A DNA stretch of 50,000 nt, taken from Neocallimastix lanati (nom. inval.). Taxonomy: Eukaryota > Neocallimastigomycota > Neocallimastigomycetes > Neocallimastigales > Neocallimastigaceae. The stretch lies in assembly GCA_016946835.1 (NCBI GenBank), contig JACVTC010000019.1, positions 1,115,001 to 1,165,000 on the forward strand, given 5' to 3'. Below the pieces are notes generated by a model. The model worked only from the letters and a program-made list of their open reading frames with translations. It was not told the origin of the DNA and did no database searches. Numbering within the stretch: the first letter of the stretch is position 1; each line of letters starts with the position of its first letter. A program made the position numbers and the translations under genes. Shown here piece by piece: positions 24,639 to 34,490 of the stretch.

Positions 24639-25580
24639 ATGCAAATAAGTATTTTAAACAATTATAAACCCATAAGCATCAACAACAATATAAAACACAA
24701 CAATATACCAAAACTGCAATCTTTAAAGGCAGATACCGTTTCATTCACAGGAGAAGAAAAAGTAAATAAAAAAAATCAAATAAATGCCATCAAAAGTGAA
24801 ATCTCAAAATTAAACACTAAAAGTAAAACGTACACGCAAGACATTTTAAATGTAGTGGGAATAAAATATAAAACAAATGAAAAAGGGAAATTAATTCTTG
24901 AAAAGTATGACCAACCTTTTGGATATACTTTTTCGGATATTGGCGTAGATGAAAATAGACTTTTCAAGGATATAGTTGAAATTGAAAAAACAGCTAATTT
25001 TTCAAACACCAATGCTACAAATTTGGGAAATTTGGAATTCATAAGCGGAATAGGACTGGCGGATGGCTCCTATATAGCAGTTAATTTTAACGGTTCTAAT
25101 ATAACTGACACCGGCAATTTAATATATATCGGAGGTGAACCTATTTTTGATAATTCAAAATTAACAAACCTTGAAAAAATAAAATACATAGATGGGGATG
25201 TTAGTTTTGAAAATTCAAAAATAACAAACCTCGGCGATTTAGTACAAATTGAAGGCAATGCTAACTTTAACAATTCTAAAATAAGAAATTTAGTTAATCT
25301 TGAACGCATAATTGGGAATGCAACTGTTGCAAATTCTAAAATAGAAAGTCTTGGTATTTTAAAAAGCATAGAAGGAGATGCTGATTTTAGATATACAAGC
25401 AAATTAAAAAACTTAGGCAATCTTAAACATATCGGCGGGAATGCTGATTTTACCTTTTCTCAAATTGAAAACATTGTAAATTTGGAACATATAGAGAAAA
25501 ATGCATACATAAATAAGGTTAACATTCCGAAAAACTTCTATAATATAAATTATATTGGCGGAGAATTGTATTATATTTAA
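24639..25580 (+). CDS. Bacterial-type 20-residue-repeat protein, copy 1 (313 aa, intact)
   Basis: First of four tandem paralogues. Residues 1-40 are basic and Asn-rich and end in ADTVSFTGEE. Residues about 48-115 form a conserved module (KTYTQDILNVVGIKYK, GKLILEKYDQPF, FSDIGVDENRLFKDIVEI) found in all four copies. From about residue 115 there are some nine 20-residue repeats of the type NLGNLKHIGGNADFTFSQIE, which suggests a beta-solenoid or LRR-like fold. No signal peptide, TM or catalytic motif. AAGGA lies 4 bases before the ATG, a bacterial-style ribosome site. Base composition is richer in G and C than the flanks. From memory, the N-terminal VSFTG pattern recalls gut Gastranaerophilales (Melainabacteria) proteins; I could not check this. 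Function unknown; an acquired gene is the favoured reading. Confidence 0.8.
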   Translation: MQISILNNYKPISINNNIKHNNIPKLQSLKADTVSFTGEEKVNKKNQINAIKSEISKLNTKSKTYTQDILNVVGIKYKTNEKGKLILEKYDQPFGYTFSDIGVDENRLFKDIVEIEKTANFSNTNATNLGNLEFISGIGLADGSYIAVNFNGSNITDTGNLIYIGGEPIFDNSKLTNLEKIKYIDGDVSFENSKITNLGDLVQIEGNANFNNSKIRNLVNLERIIGNATVANSKIESLGILKSIEGDADFRYTSKLKNLGNLKHIGGNADFTFSQIENIVNLEHIEKNAYINKVNIPKNFYNINYIGGELYYI

Positions 25581-25690
25581 AATACAACATCAAATAATCT
25601 AAAAATACTATATAAGCGTAATTTATAGCACAATATATATGCAACTTATATAGCAAATAATCCTATTACTCATATAAGAAAGGGTAGAAA

Positions 25691-26219
25691 TTGAAAGTAA
25701 ATCCTATAAATAGCTTTTCAAATCTTTACTTAAATATTCCAAAGCGCACAAGAAGCAAAATTAATTTGCACTCAATCGGATGCGATACGATTATGTTTGA
25801 AAGCAGCAATAGTGAAGCAAAAAAAATAAAGGAACAAATCTCCAAATTAAATACAAAAGATAAAATATACACTAAAAAAAGTTTTAGATATTTTAAAAAT
25901 ACCATACAAAATAAATCAAGAAGGCAAATACATTATAGCTGAATATGTCCAGCCGGAAGAATACAAATTTTCAGATATTAAAGTTAACGAAAACAGAATA
26001 TTTAAAGATATCGTAGCAATATCAGGAAACGCAGATTTTAGGAATACAAAAATTTCAAATCTGGGAAGCTTGGCATATATCGGGGGAAATGTTGAATTTA
26101 CAGACACCGATATTAAAAACGTATCATCATTAAGATATATAGGAGGAATTGCTTATATTAACAGCTTTAATCCAAAGAAATTTAAAAATTTGAAATATAT
26201 TGGTGGCGGAATACGATAG
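25691..26219 (+). pseudogene. Bacterial-type repeat protein, copy 2, TTG start, one frameshift
   Basis: Begins at TTG (25691) six bases after a GAAAGGG site, with KVNPINSFSNLYLN then SIGCDTIMFESS, matching the N-terminal pattern of copies 1, 3 and 4. No ATG can replace it without losing this conserved start. The module continues to DKIYT, then the frame is lost at a run of seven A (about 25876-25882), where six would keep it open. The remainder is in the next frame: EYVQPEEYKFSDIKVNENRI, then about four repeats ending in YIGGGIR before TAG at 26217-26219. It is shorter than copy 1, having fewer repeats. A eukaryote would not normally start at TTG, so expression in the host is unlikely. A sequencing error in the A-run is the alternative to a true frameshift. 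Confidence 0.75.
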
Positions 26220-26357
26220 TATTTAACCAAATAAAATGTATTCAAACAATCTAAGCTTAATATTGTTATATAAAGTTATATAAGTTTAATTTCAAGTTTT
26301 GTGCATGTTTTTTATTTATTCTATAAAATTATATTAGAAGTTGTTAGGAAAAGAACA

Positions 26358-27030
26358 ATGAAGGTCAATTTTTTAAACATTCATACTGTAGGAATATATC
26401 CTATTAAATCTCGCATTGCATGCAAGTCTGTATTGCACCATAGAGCGGCAGATGTTGTTTCTTTTTCATCAAAAAAAATAAGTATTGCCGAATTTAATAA
26501 AAGACTTAATAATATGGGAGTAAATACAAAAACCTGCACGACAGAACAAGTCTTTGATTGTTTTGGGACAAAATATGAAAAAGATGATAACGGAAAATTA
26601 ATTTTATATAAATATGCACAGCCAGCAACAAGCATGACATATTCAGATTATGGAATAAAAGAAGATGACCTATTAAACGATATAGTGGAAATTAAAGGTG
26701 ATGCTTTCTTTGTAAATTCAGATGCCGAAAGCTTAGGGGCTTTAAAATATATCGAAGGAAATGCTTATTTTCAAAAATCAAAGTTGAAAGACTTTGAAGG
26801 AACTTGAATTCATAGGAAAAGATGCTTATTTTCAAGATACCGAAATAGAGAGCCTGAATAAAATAAAAAATATTGGAGGAAACTTATATCTTCAAGGTTC
26901 AAAAGTTGAAAATCTTGGTGATTTAGAATATGTCGGCGGGGATATTTGGTTTAATTCAAATACCATAAATCTGGGCAATCTAAAATATATTGGCGGTACG
27001 GTGCATATTGAACCAACAAAAAAGAACTGA
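26358..27030 (+). pseudogene. Bacterial-type repeat protein, copy 3, one frameshift
   Basis: Start chosen at ATG 26358, eight bases after AGGA and matching MKVNFLNIH to the starts of copies 2 and 4; the in-frame ATG at 26301 would add a non-conserved extension. The N-terminus carries RAADVVSFSSKK, then the module (KTCTTEQVFDCFGTKYE, GKLILYKYAQP, YSDYGIKEDDLLNDIVEI) and repeats. The frame breaks near 26800 (KLKDFEGT then stop), and the next frame resumes at KELEFIGKDAYF, one base out, continuing through three more repeats to TGA at 27028-27030. Removing one base would join them, so this is a single indel. Only ten bases separate its end from copy 4. Confidence 0.75.
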
Positions 27031-27040
27031 AAGGACAGAT

Positions 27041-27766
27041 ATGAGAGTAAATATTATAAATAGCTCAAGTAATACAAATTTTAATAAATATTTAACAAAA
27101 TGTAATCGACCAAAACCACATTCAATAAAACTTGACAACATTTCATTCAAAGCAAAAAATGATAGCACTAATGATAAAATCCAATTTAAACTTAATCATT
27201 TTGTTCCGGAATTAAGGTCGTATCAAGCTTATCGTATATATAATGCATACGGTATAAATTTGCAATTAACTAAAGACGGAAAGATTATTCTGGATGAGTT
27301 CAGACAACCTGATGAAAATACAAGTTTTGCGGATCTTGGAATAAATGAAACACATCTGCTTGAAGATGTTATTGAAATAAAAGGAGATGCTGATTTTAGA
27401 TATTCTAAAGCAACAAAACTTTGTAATATTAAAAAAATCGGCGGTTCTGCAAATTTTGAAGATTCAAGAATTTCAAATTTAGGTGAATTGGAATATATCG
27501 GAAATAATGCAAATTTTGAACATTCAAAAGTAGTCAATATGGGAAAATTAAATTATATCGGAGGGGATGGCAAATTTAGTTATTCTAAAATTGAAGATTT
27601 GGGCGAGCTTACAGAAATAGGGAAAAATGCTGATTTTTCATATTCATCCGAAAAAAATCTCGGCAATTTAAAAATAATAAACAAAAATGCTGATTTTAGG
27701 AACTCACCGGTAAGAACTCTTTCAAAAGTAGAATATATTGGCGGAAACTTGCATTGCGAGAAATAA
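27041..27766 (+). CDS. Bacterial-type 20-residue-repeat protein, copy 4 (241 aa, intact)
   Basis: Start chosen at ATG 27041, five bases after AAGGA (27031-27035) and giving MRVNIINSSSNTNFN, the family N-terminus. The upstream in-frame ATG at 26990 lies inside copy 3 and is unlikely. SIKLDNISFKAKN replaces the VSFTG stretch. The conserved module follows (SYQAYRIYNAYGINLQL, GKIILDEFRQPDE, FADLGINETHLLEDVIEI), then about seven repeats such as NLGELEYIGNNANFEHSKV, ending YIGGNLHCEK. Spacing of ten bases from copy 3 is operon-like. No signal peptide or TM. Together with copy 1 it is one of the two uninterrupted members. Confidence 0.8.
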   Translation: MRVNIINSSSNTNFNKYLTKCNRPKPHSIKLDNISFKAKNDSTNDKIQFKLNHFVPELRSYQAYRIYNAYGINLQLTKDGKIILDEFRQPDENTSFADLGINETHLLEDVIEIKGDADFRYSKATKLCNIKKIGGSANFEDSRISNLGELEYIGNNANFEHSKVVNMGKLNYIGGDGKFSYSKIEDLGELTEIGKNADFSYSSEKNLGNLKIINKNADFRNSPVRTLSKVEYIGGNLHCEK

Positions 27767-27815
27767 TAAATAAATAATAAATAAATATTCAGATATAGAA
27801 TGGAATTATGAACTC

Positions 27816-29525
27816 ATGAGAAACAAATTAATAGAGCTCTCTGTTAAGAATGTTCTTGGCAATATAGGATCTGAGGATACACCAAATCGCTTACTTAATA
27901 ATGGTAAACATATAGTATACTCTCCTATCAATGTCTATAACGGTTGTGGTTTGTCCTCCGGCAATAAACAATATAAGAGTAATAGTTGTTGTTCGGCGGA
28001 AGACCACTGTATCGAATATTCCTCCTCCAATCCATCAGACCTTTGCTACGCCAGAAATGATTGTCAAACCAAATTTGGTATCTGTATTCTAAAGGACCAT
28101 ATCATTACAAATAATACCGATCCTACTACTACTCTTGATAAACCATCTACAACGACTGTTGTCATTCCATCGACGACTCAAAAGAATTGTCATACACCTC
28201 TTATCTTTTACGACAATAATAAAACGAATGTATATTACGAAGAACAGTATTTTGAATATATTGATCATATAGAGGATTCTTCTCCTCTCACACATCCTAA
28301 ATATGATTGTGTATTAGCCGATGCTGATATATATGATGACGGATTACAAATTGATGGAATAGCTTACTGTGGAAAAGTGTATTACAAAGATGATGCGATA
28401 AGATTCCGAATTGAAACTAATCCAGAGAAAACAATTCATTTTACCAACAATACGGTTGTTTTAGAAAAAGTCTATCATGCTCATTTTGATAGTTATAATG
28501 GTGACAAGTTTGCGGTGAATCCAGAAGTGCTAGACAATCAAATTCATGTTCAATATCGTTCCTACAAAAATGAACTGATATTACTCGAAAAAGATAATAT
28601 TAAAAGTAATTTTAATAGACCGATCGATTCTAACGAAGAAAATAATTTCGCTAATTTATTAAGACTTTACAATAATAATGTAAATATAAGACTTTATAAT
28701 CTTAATAAATATCGTAATGGGTCTATTAGTTCCATTGAGGAATTTAAAAATCAGGTTACATACAAACACTCTCTTACGCCTATTTATTCTATTGAGGAAC
28801 TTGAGTCCTTCTGCATAAATAGCGAACATTTGTTCAAATTAAATTTATTCTTTAAAAGTTCTGTCGATACTACTCCATCTACTACCACCACCACCACCAG
28901 AAAAGCGGAAGTAACAACCACAACTACAAAAAGAAAAACAGTAACTACTACAACTACAACCACAACTAAAACTACAACCACAGAAAGAAAAACAGTAACT
29001 ACTACAACTAAGAAAGCCGCAGAGACTTCCTCCGATAATCATCTTTACACCGTTAAATTGAAGGGTACTCTGGAATTCAGCAAATATTATTTAGGTGTTG
29101 ATCAGTTAACACCTCAAACTTATTTCTTTATTTATCAAGAGGAAAAAGATGGTGTTAGTGCTCCATATCGAACTTGGCATATTACCTCCAAGAATGAACC
29201 TTCCTATTTATACTTATCAGAAGCTAAATATGGTAATAACGGTGAGCCCTCTGAATTATGTCTTGATGTCAACTCCTCCTCCTATTATTATAACACCCTT
29301 AGTATTGTAAAATGTACAGAGGCAAAACACAAATTTTTATATGGAGGAACATATTCGAATGTCATTGATATTTACAACCAAAATAATGAGCATTATTTAG
29401 ATTTACTTGGAAATCCATTATGTATTTATTATTCTGATATTCCCTATGCGGCAAAATGTAGTAACATTGAGAAAACGTCTGACGAATTAGCTCAACATAT
29501 GAAATGGACTATTCACTATCTTTAA
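27816..29525 (+). CDS. CBM18 (hevein-type chitin-binding) protein with Thr-rich linkers, 569 aa; 5' end uncertain
   Basis: Residues about 38-92 carry a hevein-like Cys pattern (GCGLSSGN, SCCSAEDHC, and DCQTKFGIC as the typical ending), so chitin binding is likely. Two Thr-rich linkers (about 98-118 and 352-402) bracket a 230-residue middle domain I do not recognise. Residues about 405-569 (YLGVDQLTPQ, LCLDVNSSSYYYN, HYLDLLGNPLCI, MKWTI) resemble a ricin-type beta-trefoil, at moderate confidence. Such proteins are normally secreted, yet this frame has no signal peptide. The open frame continues upstream of the ATG through DIEWNYEL to an AG near 27792, so an earlier exon may be missing or displaced by the bacterial-type block that ends 50 bp away. 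Composition is fungal-like. Confidence 0.78.
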   Translation: MRNKLIELSVKNVLGNIGSEDTPNRLLNNGKHIVYSPINVYNGCGLSSGNKQYKSNSCCSAEDHCIEYSSSNPSDLCYARNDCQTKFGICILKDHIITNNTDPTTTLDKPSTTTVVIPSTTQKNCHTPLIFYDNNKTNVYYEEQYFEYIDHIEDSSPLTHPKYDCVLADADIYDDGLQIDGIAYCGKVYYKDDAIRFRIETNPEKTIHFTNNTVVLEKVYHAHFDSYNGDKFAVNPEVLDNQIHVQYRSYKNELILLEKDNIKSNFNRPIDSNEENNFANLLRLYNNNVNIRLYNLNKYRNGSISSIEEFKNQVTYKHSLTPIYSIEELESFCINSEHLFKLNLFFKSSVDTTPSTTTTTTRKAEVTTTTTKRKTVTTTTTTTTKTTTTERKTVTTTTKKAAETSSDNHLYTVKLKGTLEFSKYYLGVDQLTPQTYFFIYQEEKDGVSAPYRTWHITSKNEPSYLYLSEAKYGNNGEPSELCLDVNSSSYYYNTLSIVKCTEAKHKFLYGGTYSNVIDIYNQNNEHYLDLLGNPLCIYYSDIPYAAKCSNIEKTSDELAQHMKWTIHYL

Positions 29526-29558
29526 AAATTTACTATTTCCATAAAAGTAGAATCATTA

Positions 29559-29601
<43 letters not shown>

Positions 29602-29630
29602 ATTTCATCTCTTATTTAATTTGGATTTAT

Positions 29631-29674
<44 letters not shown>

Positions 29675-29736
29675 ATCAATATTAATAAAAGCAACGTATA
29701 AGATTGAAAATTAATATTGTATTCTAAAAATTAAAA

Positions 29737-29767
<31 letters not shown>

Positions 29768-29788
29768 ATTTTTTTTTAAAAAAATTAT

Positions 29789-29820
<32 letters not shown>

Positions 29821-30198
29821 TATTTTATTAACAAATATTATTACAAAACAAATATTATAAAATAATGTTTGTTTTGTAAAGTTGTTTAATAATTTTTCTA
29901 TTTACATATATAGGTTAATGAAATTTCTAATAAAGCATAATATATAATAATCATTTTATTATTGCAAAATCCATTTAAATTTTTTTTTTTTTTTTTTTTT
30001 TTTATTTTTATAAATTTTATTTTTACTTTTTTTTAATTAAAATCTTTTTCCATTATTGTAATAACAAATAGATACGTATGTAATTTATATTTATGATATT
30101 AAAAAAGAAAAAAAAAAAAATGAAATACTAAAAGTTATAATTAATAGTACAATAAAAATAATTATTTATAAGAGAGTGTATATTTATATTATTTTATA

Positions 30199-30246
<48 letters not shown>

Positions 30247-30285
30247 CATTATTATTATTATTATTAATTATTATTATTTAAATAT
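29526..30285. other. Intergenic with a T39/A40 inverted homopolymer pair
   Basis: T tract 29562-29600 and A tract 29634-29673 are separated by 33 bases. Then TAAA repeats (about 29735-29770), a TA run, and an ATT microsatellite (about 30200-30270). No gene seen. Confidence 0.7.
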
Positions 30286-31162
30286 TTAATTTTTATTAGC
30301 ATATTTAACCCATTCATTTAATAAATTCTTTTTAGACGTTGTTTTTGGTTTTGCATTAACAAAATGTTTAGAAATATCTAATTTTTCAGTTTTCGTATTT
30401 TTAAGTTCCTTATCGAAATAGACAATAGTAACAGTCATATCATCACGGTAATTACGACATTTGGGACTTGGAATAGCTAATAGATCAGATATGTATTTAT
30501 TATCTGAACCTCCTAATGCATTTCTGATGACATGAGTTGCGGTATTAGAATCGGTCAAGATAGCTGGAATCTTTTTATCAGATATTATAAGATTATTTTT
30601 ATCTTTTTTCATTTCTTCTGGTGTTTTTCTTTATATTAAGAGAGATGAAGGATATTTAGAGTCATGGATAATTTTTTTATGTTCACCTTTCTTTCTTCTA
30701 AATGTTGTGAAACTAAATTAACTACATCTTCATTTGAAAGAACATCCCAAATACCATCAATTGCCATTACTAAGAATTGGTCCTCCTCAGTTAATGGATG
30801 ACATGTAACTACTGGTTCAGCAGGAATATATGGTGGTGTATAATAAAATGGTAATGGTCTACGATTAATGAATTTTGGAATTACAATTGATTTTTGAATC
30901 TTACTACTCCATTTATATCTTGAATCACTAAAATAGTTAAAATACATAAATATATAAATATTAATATATAAATAAATATAAAAATAAAAAAAAAATATAA
31001 AAATATAAAAATTTAAATTAATAAATTAATAAATAGATAAATTTATAAATAATTTTATATAACAATATGGAATATTTAATAACAAAAATAAAAATATATA
31101 ATTTTTAAAAAAAAAAAAAAAAAAAAAAATAAAAAAAAAAAAGAAAAAGAAACTCATTTATT

Positions 31163-31196
<34 letters not shown>

Positions 31197-31327
31197 CTTT
31201 TTATTTACCAAATGTACGGGTTGGCATTAATCCACCTAATACACAATTTCTAATAAACATAGTTTCCTTTTCATTTGGATGCGCTCTTTTTCCATACGTT
31301 GTTTTTCAAATTCATTACGTAAAGATA
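30286..31327 (-). pseudogene. PP2C-family phosphatase remnant (mitochondrial PDP/Ptc5 type)
   Basis: Intact members dephosphorylate proteins such as pyruvate dehydrogenase. Three coding segments are visible: about 31327-31209 (HPNEKE..., CVLGGLMPTRTFG), 30927-about 30640 (SRYKWSSK, TPPYIPAEPVVT, MAIDGIWDVLSNEDVV) and about 30618-30286 (THVIRNALGG, YRDDMTVTIVYF). Metal-site residues DG and DD are present. The N-terminal half of the PP2C fold is absent upstream. The first segment has a one-base frame loss between MEKE and HPNEKE. The splice junction G|TGATTC is also one base short of the expected FGDSRYKW, and the last two segments are not cleanly joined. I therefore call it a truncated pseudogene; sequencing errors could explain some of the breaks. 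Confidence 0.68.
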
Positions 31328-31535
31328 CTTACTTACATAAACATATTATAAAATAAAACTAAGAATATTATAAAATTTTACATAACAATTATTGGGTTAT
31401 ACCAATAATAATTTAAAAATAATGATACTAATTATTATAAATTAGTTTTTTTAATCACTTTTTTTTAATTTTTTTTTTTAATATATAAATCGATATAATA
31501 ATGATATAAGTTTATTAATTTCAATCATAAATATT

Positions 31536-31578
<43 letters not shown>

Positions 31579-31639
31579 AAATATATTTGACTATGATATC
31601 TTATAATTTTAATTATTTTTATAAAAGGCTTTTATTTTT

Positions 31640-32913
31640 TCTTCATATTCTTTAATTAAATGTCTAGTTTAAGTTTTTTTATTAGTTAAACGAAAACTAT
31701 TTCTTTCTATGGAAGCTATTGTTAAGTTACTACCTCCTTTATATTTATATTTTTCATTTTCATAAAATTTAGATCCATCCATTTTTTGAGAATTATGTTT
31801 ACAACTTAAATGATCATTATTAAATTTCATTTTTACTGATTTATTTATTAAATAATTTTCATTCTTTGATGATAAAATTATATTATTAGATTTAGTATTA
31901 ATCATTTTACTTTGAAATTCATTATCAATTTTAGAATTTGAATGACTTGTATTTATTATATTATCATTACTTTGAATAGTAGTGTATTCTAATAGCTGAA
32001 TCTGTTTTTCAAGGGAATGGATGGATAAATATTTTAAGGAAGATATTTGTGAATTAGAATTTGGAATTGATCTGAAATTTGGATTAATATATATTAAATG
32101 TTGATTTTGAAAAATTTGAGATGATAAAGGAGATTGGGAGGTTTGATGCTGAAATGAATGTATTGGTAATTACATTTGAGATTGAGGTGTTTCATAATTA
32201 GCTGAATTAGAATTGAGTATTTTATTGGTACTGCTTTTATTATTATTATTCATGGAAGCATTATTATTTTCTATTTTTATTGTCTCTGAAGATAGTGTTT
32301 GACTTTTCATTTCTCTCCATTGAATTTTCTTCATCTTTACTACTTTCCATATTATTTTCTCTATTATTTCTATTATTTTCTATTTCCATATTCATTTATT
32401 CTTGATCTTCTGGTGAAATTTCTAAATCATCGATGTTAAAGGAGTAGTCATCTGAAAATATCATATGCAATTGTTTTATTTATAATTCTTCATTATATTC
32501 CCGTGTTTTTTTATTTTCTATATTTCAAGCATGTCTTGCCTTTCCCTAAGTTCTGGTAGGTTTTACATTGCCGATTCAACAGAAGCCACTATAAATTTAA
32601 ATATTATGTAATAAAATTTTTGTAAATAAAATATATATATAAAATTTTATTTTTTTTTAAAAAAAAATTATAAATATATTAAATTAATCCTGCAATGTTT
32701 ATTTATTATTCCATTTTTTTTTAATATTGATTCACTATATTTTGTGCTTTTAGCTTTTTTTATAAATGGAGTCTCTAACAATTCTGATGCAACTGGTCTT
32801 TTATAATATATATATATATTATATATATAAGTTAAATTATTGCATAACAATATAACTTATTTATATAACAATATTATTGCAATAATATTATTATAAATAT
32901 ACAATATCAATTA

Positions 32914-32970
<57 letters not shown>

Positions 32971-33840
32971 AAATTAATTAATTGATAGTTTTATTCTTTT
33001 TTTCTCATTATTTTACCTTTCTTCAGGATCTTTTTTAACACATGCACTAACAAAACACCAAAAATTTTCTGATAATTTTTTCTTTGATTTTATTATTGGA
33101 TAGGATACAAAATTTTACTTAATAATATCTTTGCTGATGGTCATTCGTCAAATAGCGTTTTATTATATACTAATTCTAACGCTGTAATTCCAATACTATA
33201 TATATCTGACTTTTGATTATGATTAATATATTGCACTATAATTTCAGGTACAGCCCATTCATGATTATCTCTAATAGGAGTGAAAATTGATTTTTTTTAA
33301 CTACCATTAATAATTAAAGATGATAGTTGATTAAATCCAGTTAATTTTACGTCACCATTAAAATATAAAAGTATATTTGATGCTCTTATATCACTTTATA
33401 TATTTAATAATCATAATGTTATAATCATATATTATAACCATATATATATATATATTTTTTTTTATATATATATATATATATTATTTTTAAATTATTTATA
33501 TGCATGTATATGATATTTACTTATGAAATAAATTATTATTAAGTATTGCACAGGTTTTAAAACTTTTTTAAAATAACAGATGCCATCATTTCTGAAAATC
33601 CATCTTGAAAATAATCTTTTAAAATGGTTGAACATACCCCTTATACATTAATTATTTATAAATTTTTTTTTTATTATTATTATTATTATTAATTTTAATA
33701 AAGAAATATATTATTTTTGATTATATTATACAAGCTTTCATTGGGTATGTTACTGTCCATAATCGATCATTTTCAATAAAATCTGTATAATATGATAAAA
33801 AATTAGGATGCTTTAATAAATGTGTATTTATAACAGTGTT
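31640..33840 (-). pseudogene. STRAD-like STE20 pseudokinase remnant with C-terminal disordered tail
   Basis: Minus-strand segments in order: 33840-about 33737 (KHPNFLSYYTDFIENDRLWT), about 33640-33540 (STILKDYFQDGFSEMMASVI), 33393-about 33015 (DIRASNILL, GDVKLTGFNQLSS, AVPEII, QKSDIYSIGITALEL) and about 32802-32690 (PVASELLETPFIKKAKSTKY), with intron-like gaps between. HRD reads HND across a plausible splice and DFG reads GFN, so the ancestor was already a pseudokinase, as in STRAD, which binds LKB1-type kinases. It is now broken by stops (TAA after IINGS; TGA where W is expected in FDE-PSAK) and frameshifts. The tail (about 32430-31669) is Ser/Asn-rich with further stops. The N-lobe is missing, close to a retroelement fragment at 33996. 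Confidence 0.72.
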
Positions 33841-33995
33841 CTGGTTATTTTTATTTTTTTTTTTTTTTATAATGAAATAATATAATAAATAAAGAAATAT
33901 ATATATAAATTATAGTTTAATATATTAAATATTGTTATATTTAATAAAAACACGTATAAACGTCAAAAAAAGAAAATTATATATCTTCATACTAG

Positions 33996-34485
33996 AAACT
34001 CTTAATTGAAATTATAATTTGATATATTAACAAATAAACTTTTGGCTATTAGTAATATAATATATCAATATATAAAGGAATCTACTATGTTATAGACTAT
34101 TTCGCCCCATGAATATATAAAACAAAATTTAATAATATATATTAAGAAAATTTAAACAATCATATATTAATTAATGTTTTTTTTTTTAAAGAACAAAAAT
34201 ACATTATTTAAAGTATAGTTATTTTAATGCGTATTTATACATATCAAACGCGTATATATTAATATAAACTACAATAATGGAGGAGACTATATGTCAGAGA
34301 TCCCATATAAAATAATTAAAATATAATATCCCAAATATTCAAGGGAAATATAATAGAATGGTAATTCCTAGGGTACATTCTAACAATAATAGTATTATTA
34401 AACCTAACGTAAAATAGGTTTAGATAATAACTAACTCAACATAATTATAATGCGAACTTTCGTGATGAAAGGTATAATAAAGTTA
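33996..34485 (+). mobile_element. Fragment related to the interior of the LTR element at 13-15 kb
   Basis: Matches about 13556-13975 closely, starting ACTCTTAATTGAAATTATAA and including GGAATCTACTATG, CGCCCCATGAATATA, GGTAATTCCTAGGGTACATT and TTCGTGATGAAAG. It has an extra insertion of about 80 bp near 34115-34195. No LTRs were found around it. The sequence is non-coding, yet well conserved between the two sites. Confidence 0.8.
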
Positions 34486-34490
34486 TAAGT

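Noticed and set aside
24639-27766. Reading the whole window as bacterial
   Set aside because: Both sides carry eukaryotic genes with spliced introns and fungal ribosomal proteins, so only this block is bacterial-like. A chimeric join is possible but not shown by the sequence.
28784-29042. Val-rich and Cys/Ser-rich minus-strand frames
   Set aside because: Antisense shadows of the Thr-rich linker of the CBM18 gene.
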